Positions 8,780 through 16,398 of a stretch of 64,000 nucleotides of DNA are shown piece after piece. A model generated the notes under the pieces. It was given only the letters and a program-made list of their open reading frames with translations, made no database searches and had not been told where the DNA came from. The position numbers were made by a program, and so were the translations under genes. The DNA lies in the NCBI RefSeq assembly GCF_012641275.1, contig NZ_JABAIA010000002.1:1426001-1490000 (forward strand), in the 5' to 3' direction. Numbering within the stretch: the first letter of the stretch is position 1; each line of letters opens with the position of its first letter. The stretch is from Chitinophaga varians. Its GTDB lineage: Bacteria; Bacteroidota; Bacteroidia; Chitinophagales; Chitinophagaceae.

Positions 8780-10111
8780 TTAAATCACTTTCCCTTTCCA
8801 TTTACCACTTTTCAGATACCAGGCACTGAGCCCGAATATCAATATCCAATAGATGAAATCTGCACCCCAGGCCAGGTGCAGCGGGCTGCGCATCCGTTCT
8901 ATCACGATATCACAATAAATCAGATAACCCACCACCGCAGTACATTCAGTGAAAAGGTTCATCCGCGTATTCCCGGTACCGGTAACGCCGCTGAGCACTA
9001 CCGCCGCTACCGCCATCAGCAGGGTGCTGAGGGTAATGACACGGATGGAAGGGATTGCCGCAGTGATCAACGGAGCATCGTTGGTATAAATATGCAGGAT
9101 GGTATAGGGGAAGAGGTTCACCAGGACACAAACGACCGTGGCACAACCCAGACTGATAGCGGCGATGTTCCGGATGACTTTAAAGACCAGTTGTTCCTTG
9201 CCCTGTCCGATGATATTACTTACCATGGTATTACAGGTGGCTGCCAGTGCCCAGGTGAAAATGCCGAAAAAACCGAAAATACTGCGCAGCATATTGGAAA
9301 TCGCCAGCGGCCTTTCTCCCAGGTGCTCAATGAAAATGAAAAAGACAAACCAGCTGCCAATGCTGAAAAGGAACTGCACAATCAACGGGGCAGACACGTT
9401 GAGGATGTTCCGGATAATCTCCCGGTTAGGCCGTATGTAGGTGAACAGGCTATACCTGATATGGTGTTTTTTGAGGAAGATGATACTGAAAGCTACCGAA
9501 CACCCGGTGATCTCCGCAATAATGGAAGCCACCGCTGCCCCGTTCAGTCCAAGGGCGGGTAAGCCCAGTTTCCCGAAAATCAGCGTGTAGTCAAAAAAGA
9601 TATTGATCGTTTCCTGGCACAGTGAGGTGACAGCCAGCACGCGGGAATTGCCGCTGCCGATGTAAAAGGCGTTGGCCATGCTCAGCATCATCAGGAAGGG
9701 AAGGCCCCAGATACGGATACGGATGAACGAAACCGCTGCAGCAAGGATCTCCTGGTTGTGAAGCGTTTTCGAAAAAAAATAAGGGGCCACCGCCAGCGTG
9801 ATCAGGATAGCCAACAGCGAAAAGAAGGCGCCCACTTCCAGCCCGTTGGCGAAAAGCCTGCCAATGTTGCTGTATTGCTGTTGACCCGCCCGGCGGGCTA
9901 TCAGTACCTGCAGGCCGTTGTTAAGCCCATAGGCGATCATATACATCACGAGGTAATAAATACCGGCGATACCATTGGCTGCCAGCTCCAGCTCGCCCAG
10001 CCGGCCGAGGAAAGCGGTGTTGGTCATGTGGTTAAACTGAGGGATGATCAGTGCCAGGCATATAGGGGCGGCGATTTTAATGATCTGCCGGTTGTTAACT
10101 TCCAGTTGCAT
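8780..10111 (-). CDS. MATE family efflux transporter
   Basis: Multidrug/toxin exporter of the inner membrane, driven by Na+ or H+. About 12 hydrophobic helices in two halves, with the first-helix pattern AAPICLALIIPQFNHMTNTAFLG typical of MatE domains broken over residues 14-36. The frame is open to 10144, but a -7 element at 10142-10149 and the family start favour ATG 10111 (443 aa). Substrate is unknown. It converges on the TPR gene and diverges from the DUF3822 gene. Confidence 0.9.
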   Translation of the reverse strand: MQLEVNNRQIIKIAAPICLALIIPQFNHMTNTAFLGRLGELELAANGIAGIYYLVMYMIAYGLNNGLQVLIARRAGQQQYSNIGRLFANGLEVGAFFSLLAILITLAVAPYFFSKTLHNQEILAAAVSFIRIRIWGLPFLMMLSMANAFYIGSGNSRVLAVTSLCQETINIFFDYTLIFGKLGLPALGLNGAAVASIIAEITGCSVAFSIIFLKKHHIRYSLFTYIRPNREIIRNILNVSAPLIVQFLFSIGSWFVFFIFIEHLGERPLAISNMLRSIFGFFGIFTWALAATCNTMVSNIIGQGKEQLVFKVIRNIAAISLGCATVVCVLVNLFPYTILHIYTNDAPLITAAIPSIRVITLSTLLMAVAAVVLSGVTGTGNTRMNLFTECTAVVGYLIYCDIVIERMRSPLHLAWGADFIYWILIFGLSAWYLKSGKWKGKVI

Positions 10112-10141
10112 CGTGAAATGGTTCTGATATTCATCAAAAAA

Positions 10142-10149
10142 CAAAGATA
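10142..10149 (-). promoter_or_regulatory. -7 promoter element of the MATE gene
   Basis: The minus strand reads TATCTTTG (TANNTTTG), about 30 nt before ATG 10111. It overlaps the longer alternative start at 10144, which argues against that start. Confidence 0.55.
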
Positions 10150-10205
10150 TAGCCTCACCAATTCACTAAAAAGATTATTATTGTAATTCATTTGAAAGGT
10201 TATAT

Positions 10206-11081
10206 ATGCCCGTGGCTTACAACATCCATCCTGCATTTACAGTAGATGATGAAACTTTACTGGGGACCGATCTTACGGCCTGTCACCTGCTGGTGCTGGT
10301 TGGCGGCGGTACTTTCAGTTATGTGGTGTTTGATCCCGCAGCGAAAAAATTCCTGGCGCTTAAATCCTACCATTTCCAGCCACAGAAACTGGCCATGGCC
10401 GATCTGGAAATGATAGAAGAGGTGTTTGACGCAGACAAACTGCTGTTTACCGCCTTTAAATCCGTACTGCTGGCTTTTGACAACGGCGGTGGCGTACTGG
10501 TGCCACAGGTATATTATATGCCTTCGCTGAAAAAAGACTACCTCCACCTGTCACAACCGGAAAAAATGCAGGAAGCCATCCTGGCCGATCTGCTGCCGGG
10601 ACTGCCTATGGTGAATATATTCAGCGTGGACAAAGACCTGCTGGGGTTCCTGCGTAAGGAATTCTCCACAGACCTGGTGGTACACGCCAACTCTGCTCTG
10701 CTGCAGGCTTATCCGCTGGACCTGGACTATCGGGCGCCTGAAGGAATAGCTTTTGTGCATGTACAGCGGCAGTCTTTTACATTGACTATTTACGTGAACG
10801 GGAAACTTATCATCCAGCAGGATGGTGAGTACCAGGCAGGGCTCGATGTGGTATATCAACTGGTAAATACCCTTCGCCAGCTGGGACTCAATGAGCAGCA
10901 GGTAAAGGTGAAGCTCGGAGGGGTGGTGGCCACAGACAGCGTGGTTTACCAGGAGATGTATAAATTCATCTCCAAACTGGAATGGGTGCAACGACTGCCG
11001 GGATTTAGCTATATCACGCCCATGCAGGAAATACCAGGCTATTATTTTCATAACTTGTATGCGTTAGCATTATGCGTATAA
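10206..11081 (+). CDS. DUF3822 family protein
   Basis: Bacteroidota family of unknown function, 291 aa, apparently cytoplasmic. The fold recalls the actin-like/ASKHA class: two repeated halves with glycine-rich turns such as VLVGGGTFSYVVFD and LGGVVATDSVVY. It overlaps rsmD by 10 bp (stop at 11079-11081, rsmD ATG at 11072), which suggests translational coupling. The DUF3822-rsmD-coaD order is one I associate with this phylum. A role linked to rRNA modification or CoA synthesis is an inference from position only. Confidence 0.82.
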   Translation: MPVAYNIHPAFTVDDETLLGTDLTACHLLVLVGGGTFSYVVFDPAAKKFLALKSYHFQPQKLAMADLEMIEEVFDADKLLFTAFKSVLLAFDNGGGVLVPQVYYMPSLKKDYLHLSQPEKMQEAILADLLPGLPMVNIFSVDKDLLGFLRKEFSTDLVVHANSALLQAYPLDLDYRAPEGIAFVHVQRQSFTLTIYVNGKLIIQQDGEYQAGLDVVYQLVNTLRQLGLNEQQVKVKLGGVVATDSVVYQEMYKFISKLEWVQRLPGFSYITPMQEIPGYYFHNLYALALCV

Positions 11082-11626
11082 TCGGAGGAGAAAGTGGGGG
11101 CAGAAAAATACAACCGCCTGCAAAAATGCCTAATACAAGGCCTACTACAGACATTGCCAAAGGCGGACTGTTTAATATTATCGAGAACAACCTGGATATT
11201 CCTTCTTTAAAAACACTCGACATTTTTGGCGGTACCGGCAGCATCAGCTATGAGCTGGCTTCCAGGGGAGCCACCGACATGACCATCGTGGAGAAAGACC
11301 ACGCAATGGCTGAATTCATCACCAAGACAGCCGCTCTGCTGGACATCCCCACCCTGAAGGTAGTGCGGATGGACGTTTTTAAATACCTGCAGCAGTGTAA
11401 CGAAAAATTCGATTTCATTTTTGCCGACCCGCCTTATGCCATGGAAGCCATGTATAAACTGCCAGGGATCATTTTTGAGCAACAACTGCTCAATCCCGAA
11501 GGCTGGCTGGTCATAGAACATACCCGGCAGAACGATTTCCGGGACTATAGTTATTATCGCTCCGAAAGGAGTTATGGCGGGACCACCTTCTCGATTTTCA
11601 TTAACCGGGAAGAGCTGAAACGCTGA
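11072..11626 (+). CDS. rsmD: 16S rRNA (guanine-966 N2)-methyltransferase
   Basis: Transfers methyl from SAM to G966 of 16S rRNA during 30S assembly. The N-terminal MRIIGGESGGRKI, SAM motif I DIFGGTGSISYE (residues 50-61) and catalytic DPPY (119-122) are diagnostic. 184 aa. Its start codon lies inside the end of the DUF3822 gene and coaD follows 27 bp after the stop, so the three form one operon. Confidence 0.95.
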   Translation: MRIIGGESGGRKIQPPAKMPNTRPTTDIAKGGLFNIIENNLDIPSLKTLDIFGGTGSISYELASRGATDMTIVEKDHAMAEFITKTAALLDIPTLKVVRMDVFKYLQQCNEKFDFIFADPPYAMEAMYKLPGIIFEQQLLNPEGWLVIEHTRQNDFRDYSYYRSERSYGGTTFSIFINREELKR

Positions 11627-11653
11627 TCTGTCATTTAAATTCATCAACTTTCC

Positions 11654-12130
11654 ATGAGGACTTGTTTATTTCCGGGTACTTTCGATCCCATTACGCTGGG
11701 CCATACCGATATCATTGACCGGGGACTGGGCCTGTTTGACCGCCTCGTGGTGGGTATCGGCACCAACAGCGCCAAAACGCCCATGTTTTCGCTGGAAGAG
11801 CGTATCGAATGGATCAGGGAGATCTATAAAAACGACCCAAGGGTGGAAGTGGCCGTTTATCAGGGGTTGACCATCAACTTCTGCAAGGAAATAGGTGCCA
11901 GCTTCATCCTGCGTGGTATCCGTTACGTGAGTGATTTTGAATATGAAAAAGCCATTGCGGATGTAAACCGGACCATTGCCCCTGACATAGAAACGATTTT
12001 CCTGACCACCACGCCGCAGTATTCCAGTGTGGCATCCACGCTGGTGCGGGATATTTACCGGAATGGGGGAGACGTACAGCCTTTCCTCCATAAGGTGGTA
12101 CTGGAAGGTATTCAACAACATAAGCGATAA
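11654..12130 (+). CDS. coaD: Phosphopantetheine adenylyltransferase
   Basis: Penultimate step of coenzyme A synthesis: 4'-phosphopantetheine + ATP to dephospho-CoA. Nucleotidyltransferase HxGH-type motif TLGHTD near residue 15, RGIRYVSDFEYE near 88-99 and the SSTxVR-like SVASTLVRD near 127. 158 aa is the family length. Sits in the DUF3822-rsmD-coaD operon, with a thioesterase gene 18 bp downstream. Confidence 0.96.
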   Translation: MRTCLFPGTFDPITLGHTDIIDRGLGLFDRLVVGIGTNSAKTPMFSLEERIEWIREIYKNDPRVEVAVYQGLTINFCKEIGASFILRGIRYVSDFEYEKAIADVNRTIAPDIETIFLTTTPQYSSVASTLVRDIYRNGGDVQPFLHKVVLEGIQQHKR

Positions 12131-12147
12131 CTGTTAAAGCGCATACT

Positions 12148-12579
12148 ATGAAAGCGATCTGGCATTCCCTGAACGTATCATTGGACACACTCAACGAGCT
12201 GAGTGAAAATACCATGGGAACTCATCTGGGAATGGAGTTTACTGAAATAGGCCCGGATTATCTGAAGATGATGATGCCGGTAGACAACCGTACCAAACAA
12301 CCATATGGCCTGTTACATGGTGGCGCTTCTGTGGCGCTGGCCGAAACTGTAGGCAGTATGGCTTCCGGGTTGATCATCGACCCCGACAAACAAATCTGTG
12401 TAGGGATGGAAATCAGTGCCAATCACCTGAGGGGAGTAAAAAGCGGGTATGTGCATGCCTGTGCCAAACCGTTGCATATAGGCGCTACCAGCCATGTATG
12501 GGATATCCGGATTACGGACGACCAACATAAACTTATCTGTGTGAGCCGGCTTACCATGGCTATTCTGGCCAAAAGATAA
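12148..12579 (+). CDS. Hotdog-fold acyl-CoA thioesterase (PaaI/YdiI-like)
   Basis: Single hotdog domain of 143 aa. The helix motif LLHGGASVALAETVGS (from about residue 53), with the catalytic Glu in ALAE, matches the PaaI/MenI (YdiI) group, which hydrolyses aromatic or acyl-CoA thioesters. Which substrate is used cannot be told; a menaquinone-pathway role is possible but no men genes are in the window. Likely the last gene of the rsmD-coaD operon. Confidence 0.87.
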   Translation: MKAIWHSLNVSLDTLNELSENTMGTHLGMEFTEIGPDYLKMMMPVDNRTKQPYGLLHGGASVALAETVGSMASGLIIDPDKQICVGMEISANHLRGVKSGYVHACAKPLHIGATSHVWDIRITDDQHKLICVSRLTMAILAKR

Positions 12580-12581
12580 AA

Positions 12582-12721
12582 TCAATTGCGAATTACCAAT
12601 TACGAATTACGAATTACGAATTACGAATTACGAATTGAGGACTCGTTTATAGAACGGTTAGTTAGTAGCCGCTCTGATAAGGAACCCTCAATTCGTAATT
12701 CGTAATTTGTAATTCGCAATT
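12582..12721. repeat. Period-7 inverted repeat array between convergent genes
   Basis: The left arm (12582-12639) has about six AATTACG-type heptamers. The right arm (12687-12721) carries the complementary TTCGTAA units. The outer ends AATTGCGAATT and AATTCGCAATT also pair, so the element has defined borders. It fills the whole gap between the thioesterase and NUDIX genes and may act as a bidirectional terminator. Confidence 0.85.
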
Positions 12722-12722
12722 A

Positions 12723-13346
12723 TTATATGAGTTTTTCTGCTTTGAACACCTCGCGGATGTTTTCGTAGGAGTATTTAAGGAATTTATCAAGGTTCTGTGG
12801 TTTAACCCATTCTATATCCTGGATATCCTCTTCAATCTGCGGTACGGTAAGTTCGGTACCGGTGAACTGCATGCGGTACCAGTGCGTGTGTTTCAGTACC
12901 TTTTTGGTTTTCATCGGGTAGTAGTGAAACGTTTCCGTGATTTTATGGGTGAGGGAGATGGTATGCAGACCGGTTTCTTCCGCCACTTCACGGACAGCAC
13001 AGGTTTCCAGGTCTTCTCCGGGGTCTTGTTTGCCTTTGGGCAGGTCCCATTTTCCTCTGCGGAACATCATCAGTACTTCCCCATCAGGATTGGTGATCAG
13101 GCCGCCGGCCGCCACCAGCACGGTAAAATGAAGTGATACCTTCTTAAACAGCTGTTTCACGTCTTCTGTGATAAACACCGCTGCTTCTTTTTTACCTTCT
13201 TCCATCTTCTGCAATACTTTCTCTATCTTCTCCGTGTCCGGGTTGAGGTACACCTTTGCCCCGTTGATGTCTGCCGGTATGTTCTGTTCACTTCCGCTGA
13301 GAATGAGGGGACGCTCATTCAGGTAGATCGTCATGTTTGCTTGCAT
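12723..13346 (-). CDS. NUDIX hydrolase
   Basis: Hydrolyses a nucleoside diphosphate linked to another moiety. The NUDIX box GKQDPGEDLETC...REVAEETGL lies near residues 104-126 with all key Glu/Gly positions. A roughly 75-residue N-terminal region precedes it, seen in Bacteroidota NUDIX proteins and of unknown role. 207 aa from ATG 13346. A -7 element (TAAATTTG, 13351-13358) ends only 4 nt before that ATG, so either the mRNA is leaderless or ATG 13334 (203 aa) is used. Substrate unknown. Confidence 0.9.
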   Translation of the reverse strand: MQANMTIYLNERPLILSGSEQNIPADINGAKVYLNPDTEKIEKVLQKMEEGKKEAAVFITEDVKQLFKKVSLHFTVLVAAGGLITNPDGEVLMMFRRGKWDLPKGKQDPGEDLETCAVREVAEETGLHTISLTHKITETFHYYPMKTKKVLKHTHWYRMQFTGTELTVPQIEEDIQDIEWVKPQNLDKFLKYSYENIREVFKAEKLI

Positions 13347-13354
13347 GGTGCAAA

Positions 13355-13455
13355 TTTAGACATTTGGTTATTCAGACATTTAGTTATTTGAAGATTTAAT
13401 GAAAGCACTCAAATCTGTAAATGTCTAAATATCTAAATGGCTAAATAATCAAATG
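13355..13455. repeat. Period-8 inverted repeat array (AAATNNCT) between divergent promoters
   Basis: The right arm (13411-13455) reads as tandem octamers AAATCTGT, AAATGTCT, AAATATCT, AAATGGCT, AAATAATC. The left arm carries similar octamers on the minus strand. The array fills the space between the -7 elements of the NUDIX gene and pyrE, where their -33 boxes would be expected. Related arrays are at 44041-44131 and 55871-55940. Confidence 0.75.
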
Positions 13456-13458
13456 TTT

Positions 13459-13466
13459 TAACTTTG
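13459..13466 (+). promoter_or_regulatory. -7 promoter element of pyrE
   Basis: TAACTTTG (TANNTTTG) ends 7 nt before the pyrE ATG, implying a very short leader. The -33 position falls inside the octamer repeat and shows no TTTG. Confidence 0.5.
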
Positions 13467-13473
13467 GCGCTGT

Positions 13474-14109
13474 ATGAGTACAGTAAGCGAAAAACAAGTT
13501 GCAGAAAAACTGCTGCAGGTGCAGGCCGTAAAGTTGAGCCCTGCCCAGCCTTTTACATGGGCCTCCGGATGGAAGTCCCCTATTTATTGCGATAACCGGA
13601 AACTGTTATCCTATCCATATGTACGGGACTATATCAAATCCGAGTTATGCAATACCGTATTTGAGACCTTTCCTGATGCAGCGGTGATTGCGGGCGTGGC
13701 TACCGCCGGTATTCCACACGGCACGCTGGTGGCGGACCAGTTGAAGCTGCCATTTATCTATGTTCGTTCCAAACCGAAAGAGCATGGCATGGGCAATCAG
13801 ATAGAAGGTGTATTGCAGCCTGGTCAACAGGTGGTAGTGGTGGAAGACCTGATCTCTACCGGCAAAAGCAGCCTCGAGGCGGTGCAGGCCATCCGTGCCG
13901 CAGGCGGTGAGGTGATAGGCATGGTGTCTATCTTCAACTATGGCTTTGATGTGGCGGTAAAAGCATTTGAAGCAGCCGGCGTACCGTTTAAATCGCTGAG
14001 CAACTACAACGCGATGATTGCCCTGGCTGAAGAGAAAGGCATTGTTTCCGCAGATGAGATCAGCACACTGCAGGCCTGGAGAACAGCGCCTGACCAGTGG
14101 GGTAAATAA
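13474..14109 (+). CDS. pyrE: Orotate phosphoribosyltransferase
   Basis: Pyrimidine synthesis: orotate + PRPP to OMP. The PRPP-binding motif VVVVEDLISTGKSS is at about residues 117-130. Upstream loop residues RSKPKEHGMGNQIEG match the flexible catalytic loop. 211 aa, normal length. Monocistronic, with the HMA-protein gene starting 48 bp later. No pyr operon is visible around it. Confidence 0.96.
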   Translation: MSTVSEKQVAEKLLQVQAVKLSPAQPFTWASGWKSPIYCDNRKLLSYPYVRDYIKSELCNTVFETFPDAAVIAGVATAGIPHGTLVADQLKLPFIYVRSKPKEHGMGNQIEGVLQPGQQVVVVEDLISTGKSSLEAVQAIRAAGGEVIGMVSIFNYGFDVAVKAFEAAGVPFKSLSNYNAMIALAEEKGIVSADEISTLQAWRTAPDQWGK

Positions 14110-14157
14110 CGCCAGTATATTACTTTTTTTGTATATTCGGTTGTCAAAATCTATACT

Positions 14158-14532
14158 ATGCGCATCGTAAAATTAGTAATGCTGTTCCTACTGGCGAGCG
14201 TAAGCGTGGCCATGGCACAGCAGAAGAAAAAAGCCCTGCTGACTGCCAAGATCAGCACGCCAACAGTGCAGTGTGAATCCTGCAAAAACCGTATTGAAAG
14301 ATACATGTCCCAGGAAGAAGGCGTGGAGTCTGTAAAAGTGGATTATAAAAAACACGTGACTACCGTAAAATACTGGGATGACCGTACAAATATCGAAAAT
14401 GTCAAAACAGGCATCGCTAATGCCGGTTATGATGCTGATAACGTAACTGCCAATCCGGAAAGCTACGCTAAACTGCCTAAATGCTGCAAAAAGCCGGAAG
14501 ACGGCGGCGGCATGGAAAAGAAAAAGCACTAA
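14158..14532 (+). CDS. Secreted heavy-metal-associated (HMA) domain protein
   Basis: The signal peptide (residues 1-20, cleavage after AMA) is followed by one HMA-like ferredoxin fold with the metal-binding pair CESC at about residues 39-42 and a C-terminal Cys-Cys plus His/Lys tail. Probably a periplasmic copper or other soft-metal binding protein (MerP/CopZ-like fold). No P-type ATPase or metal regulator is adjacent. 124 aa. A strong terminator follows. Confidence 0.8.
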   Translation: MRIVKLVMLFLLASVSVAMAQQKKKALLTAKISTPTVQCESCKNRIERYMSQEEGVESVKVDYKKHVTTVKYWDDRTNIENVKTGIANAGYDADNVTANPESYAKLPKCCKKPEDGGGMEKKKH

Positions 14533-14558
14533 GCTTTTGACATCGTCATTATAATTGC

Positions 14559-14594
14559 ACCCGGGGAGTGGTCCGAGCCCTTCCCGGGTTTTTT
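14559..14594 (+). terminator. Rho-independent terminator after the HMA gene
   Basis: A 9-bp GC-rich stem (14559-14567 with 14581-14589, 13-nt loop) is followed by T6. Confidence 0.88.
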
Positions 14595-14625
14595 AATAAA
14601 GCCCGAATTGCCCGTTTTCCCCATA

Positions 14626-14649
14626 AATTGCTCAATTTTTCAATTTTTC
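14626..14649 (+). repeat. Three tandem octamers AATTNNTC
   Basis: AATTGCTC, AATTTTTC and AATTTTTC follow each other without gaps. The period of 8 resembles the octamer arrays elsewhere in the window, but here it is a single arm. Confidence 0.5.
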
Positions 14650-14695
14650 CACTATTTCCTGCATTCTTTTTAACCCGTTCAAGCACCATTTAGGA

Positions 14696-15187
14696 GTGTT
14701 ACAGCAGATGCTGACAAGGGTATCACCTGCTGAACTGCCCGCTGCGCTGCAAAAGATCGGCACTTCCCAGATGGATATGTATACCGGCACCCTGACGCCG
14801 GAGATGATTTTCAACGAAATCACTGCACAACTAACGGCACAGGACATCCTCCTGCCAGCTGCCTTTGCCGCCCGGGTAGCGGCACATCACGGCTACACGG
14901 AAGTGACGCTGTCAGACACCTCGTGCTGGATATTGCGGCTGTCTGACGATCCGGAGCGTTATGTCCATCTGCATCCCGGACGGTACAGCCCCCATTCGCT
15001 GCGTATTAAAGCTGCCGCGCTGAAAACGGCGATGGCTTATAAAGCGGCGGAACGTAATGGCCTGCTTACGGGTGAACTGTTGACGGATATAAATGCGGTG
15101 AGGGCCATGGCGGCTTTGTCGCCGGTACGCAGCCTGGAAGATGCGCAACATATGCTGAAGATCATCTCCCTTGTGTCCCAGGGCTGA
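14696..15187 (+). CDS. Protein of unknown function whose end lies in a REP-like element
   Basis: 163 aa, no signal peptide or membrane segment. The start is unsure: GTG 14696, preceded by TAGGAG, or ATG 14708; the frame is open back to 14627. Visible features are a helical N-terminus and a Tyr/His-rich central part (RYVHLHPGRYSPHSLRIKA). The last codons (VSQG and stop) lie inside the palindromic repeat at 15174-15209, so the native C-terminus may have been replaced when the repeat arrived. I do not recognise the family. The good codon pattern suggests a real gene. Confidence 0.6.
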   Translation: MLQQMLTRVSPAELPAALQKIGTSQMDMYTGTLTPEMIFNEITAQLTAQDILLPAAFAARVAAHHGYTEVTLSDTSCWILRLSDDPERYVHLHPGRYSPHSLRIKAAALKTAMAYKAAERNGLLTGELLTDINAVRAMAALSPVRSLEDAQHMLKIISLVSQG

Positions 15188-15209
15188 AGCCCTGGGCTAC
15201 GATTAGATT
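15174..15209 (-). repeat. REP-like palindrome, left member of an inverted pair
   Basis: The 36-bp sequence is the exact reverse complement of 15486-15521. Its core is a perfect 9-bp stem CCCAGGGCT-GA-AGCCCTGGG (15177-15196). Read on the minus strand, the hairpin is preceded by GTAG (15200-15197), the tetranucleotide seen next to REP hairpins handled by RAYT (TnpA-REP) transposases. It overlaps the stop codon of the gene at 14696. Confidence 0.8.
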
Positions 15210-15389
15210 TTGAAGCCCTTTAAGGAGAAATACAGTTAGGAATGAAGAGTAATATTTGCGGCTCGGGGCATTGAAAATGCCGTTATGTACGAATATATTG
15301 TTCTGTCTTTTTCATGAAAAAGCCACTTTTCCGCTAAAAACAGAAATTTTTCAATCTGTTTGTCTTTCCTGTATAAAAGTCCTGCCAAT

Positions 15390-15416
15390 AAAAAAAGCCT
15401 TTCATTTACGAAAGGC
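15390..15416 (-). terminator. Rho-independent terminator for the LEA14-like gene
   Basis: Stem GCCTTTC/GAAAGGC (15397-15403 with 15410-15416) is followed on the minus strand by T7. It lies inside the REP pair, about 110 bp past the stop codon at 15528. The rest of the 340-bp gap 15188-15527 holds the two REP arms and no gene that I can support. Confidence 0.8.
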
Positions 15417-15485
15417 AATCACTTTTCAATCTGCGCTTCATGGTTGTCTTCCCCCCATAAAAGCATTATCAATAAAAAAGACCAG

Positions 15486-15521
15486 AATCTAATCGTAGCC
15501 CAGGGCTTCAGCCCTGGGACA
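15486..15521 (+). repeat. REP-like palindrome, right member of an inverted pair
   Basis: Exact inverted copy of 15174-15209, with GTAG at 15495-15498 directly 5' of the hairpin (15499-15518). The two members are head to head with a 276-bp interior, an arrangement like a BIME. No transposase gene is inside or nearby. Confidence 0.8.
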
Positions 15522-15527
15522 TTTGCG

Positions 15528-15983
15528 TTAAAAAAAATTCAGCGCCTGTTTGGTTTCGCATTTAATGGGGAAGGGAATATAAATGCCTCCTTTGCCGACT
15601 TTACAATTGCCGGTGGCTTTAATGGTGACTTCCTTGCTGGAAAAAGCAGTAAATGCATTTTTCAGCACATTCGCCATATTGACTTCCAGCTTCACCGGAA
15701 AATAGAAAGTATCTTTTGCCGGGATACTGATCATGGTATCCTGGACAGAGCGCCCTACTTCTGTATCATCAAAAAAGACGTTGAAGTTGGCGTCTTTTAA
15801 TTTCAGCTGATAATTGTTCGGATTGTAATATGCCAGGGTGAGCCGTACAATGCTCTTGGACATGCCCAGCTCATCCATTTGGAGATTGGCAACTCTTACA
15901 AACTGGAGGTCCTTCATTTTTTCGCATGAGCTTGTCAGTCCCCAGGTGGCCATTATGATTAAAAACAGACGGATCGTTTTCAT
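15528..15983 (-). CDS. LEA14-like (WHy domain) lipoprotein
   Basis: Signal peptide with lipobox LTSSC (Cys about residue 20), then one LEA_2/WHy beta-sandwich: LTLAYYNPNNYQLKLKDAN is the typical strand with the NPN turn. Probably anchored in the outer membrane; no enzyme activity is expected. 151 aa from ATG 15983; the frame is open to 16037 but the signal peptide fixes the start. Followed by a REP-like repeat and a terminator. Confidence 0.8.
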   Translation of the reverse strand: MKTIRLFLIIMATWGLTSSCEKMKDLQFVRVANLQMDELGMSKSIVRLTLAYYNPNNYQLKLKDANFNVFFDDTEVGRSVQDTMISIPAKDTFYFPVKLEVNMANVLKNAFTAFSSKEVTIKATGNCKVGKGGIYIPFPIKCETKQALNFF

Positions 15984-16398
15984 TGTTGTCGGTGAACTTT
16001 TAATCTTCAAACCTACTGCAAAGGTTTTACTTATCAAAAATCAGGGTCGGAATTGGGAAACATTTAACGGCAGTTTATGGCGGAGCCAGTAGGGGAGTTT
16101 ATTTAAATAACCTAAAAAACGAATATAAAAAAATATATTCTTTATGATTCTTTCCTATCTTTCAAAACCTTCCTGAGCTTGCTTAAATTCATCTCGCAAG
16201 CAACTAATATCTTTAGTATTTTTGCATTTTTCTGCCATTTTACTTCCAAAGGTGAAATACTAATTTCATTAGCATACGAATAACTTTTCTATGAATTGTT
16301 ATCCAGTTACTTGAAATTAATTATTAAGTAAATAACTGTAAGTAGATCAGCAGCTGTAACTAATCATTTCCGCACTGGCGGGCTAAAATTTTGACATT
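15984..16398. other. Gene-free divergent region
   Basis: A 415-bp AT-rich stretch between the LEA14-like gene and the WbqC gene. It holds one -7 type element (TATTTTTG, 16217-16224, plus strand) and a small 6-bp hairpin at 16253-16268. If that promoter serves the WbqC gene, its leader is about 170 nt. Nothing else recognisable. Confidence 0.4.

Noticed and set aside
15236..15483. Possible mini-transposon cargo gene between the REP arms
   Set aside because: Only frames of about 60-78 codons, overlapping a terminator, with no protein-like pattern. The REP pair itself is kept as a repeat.
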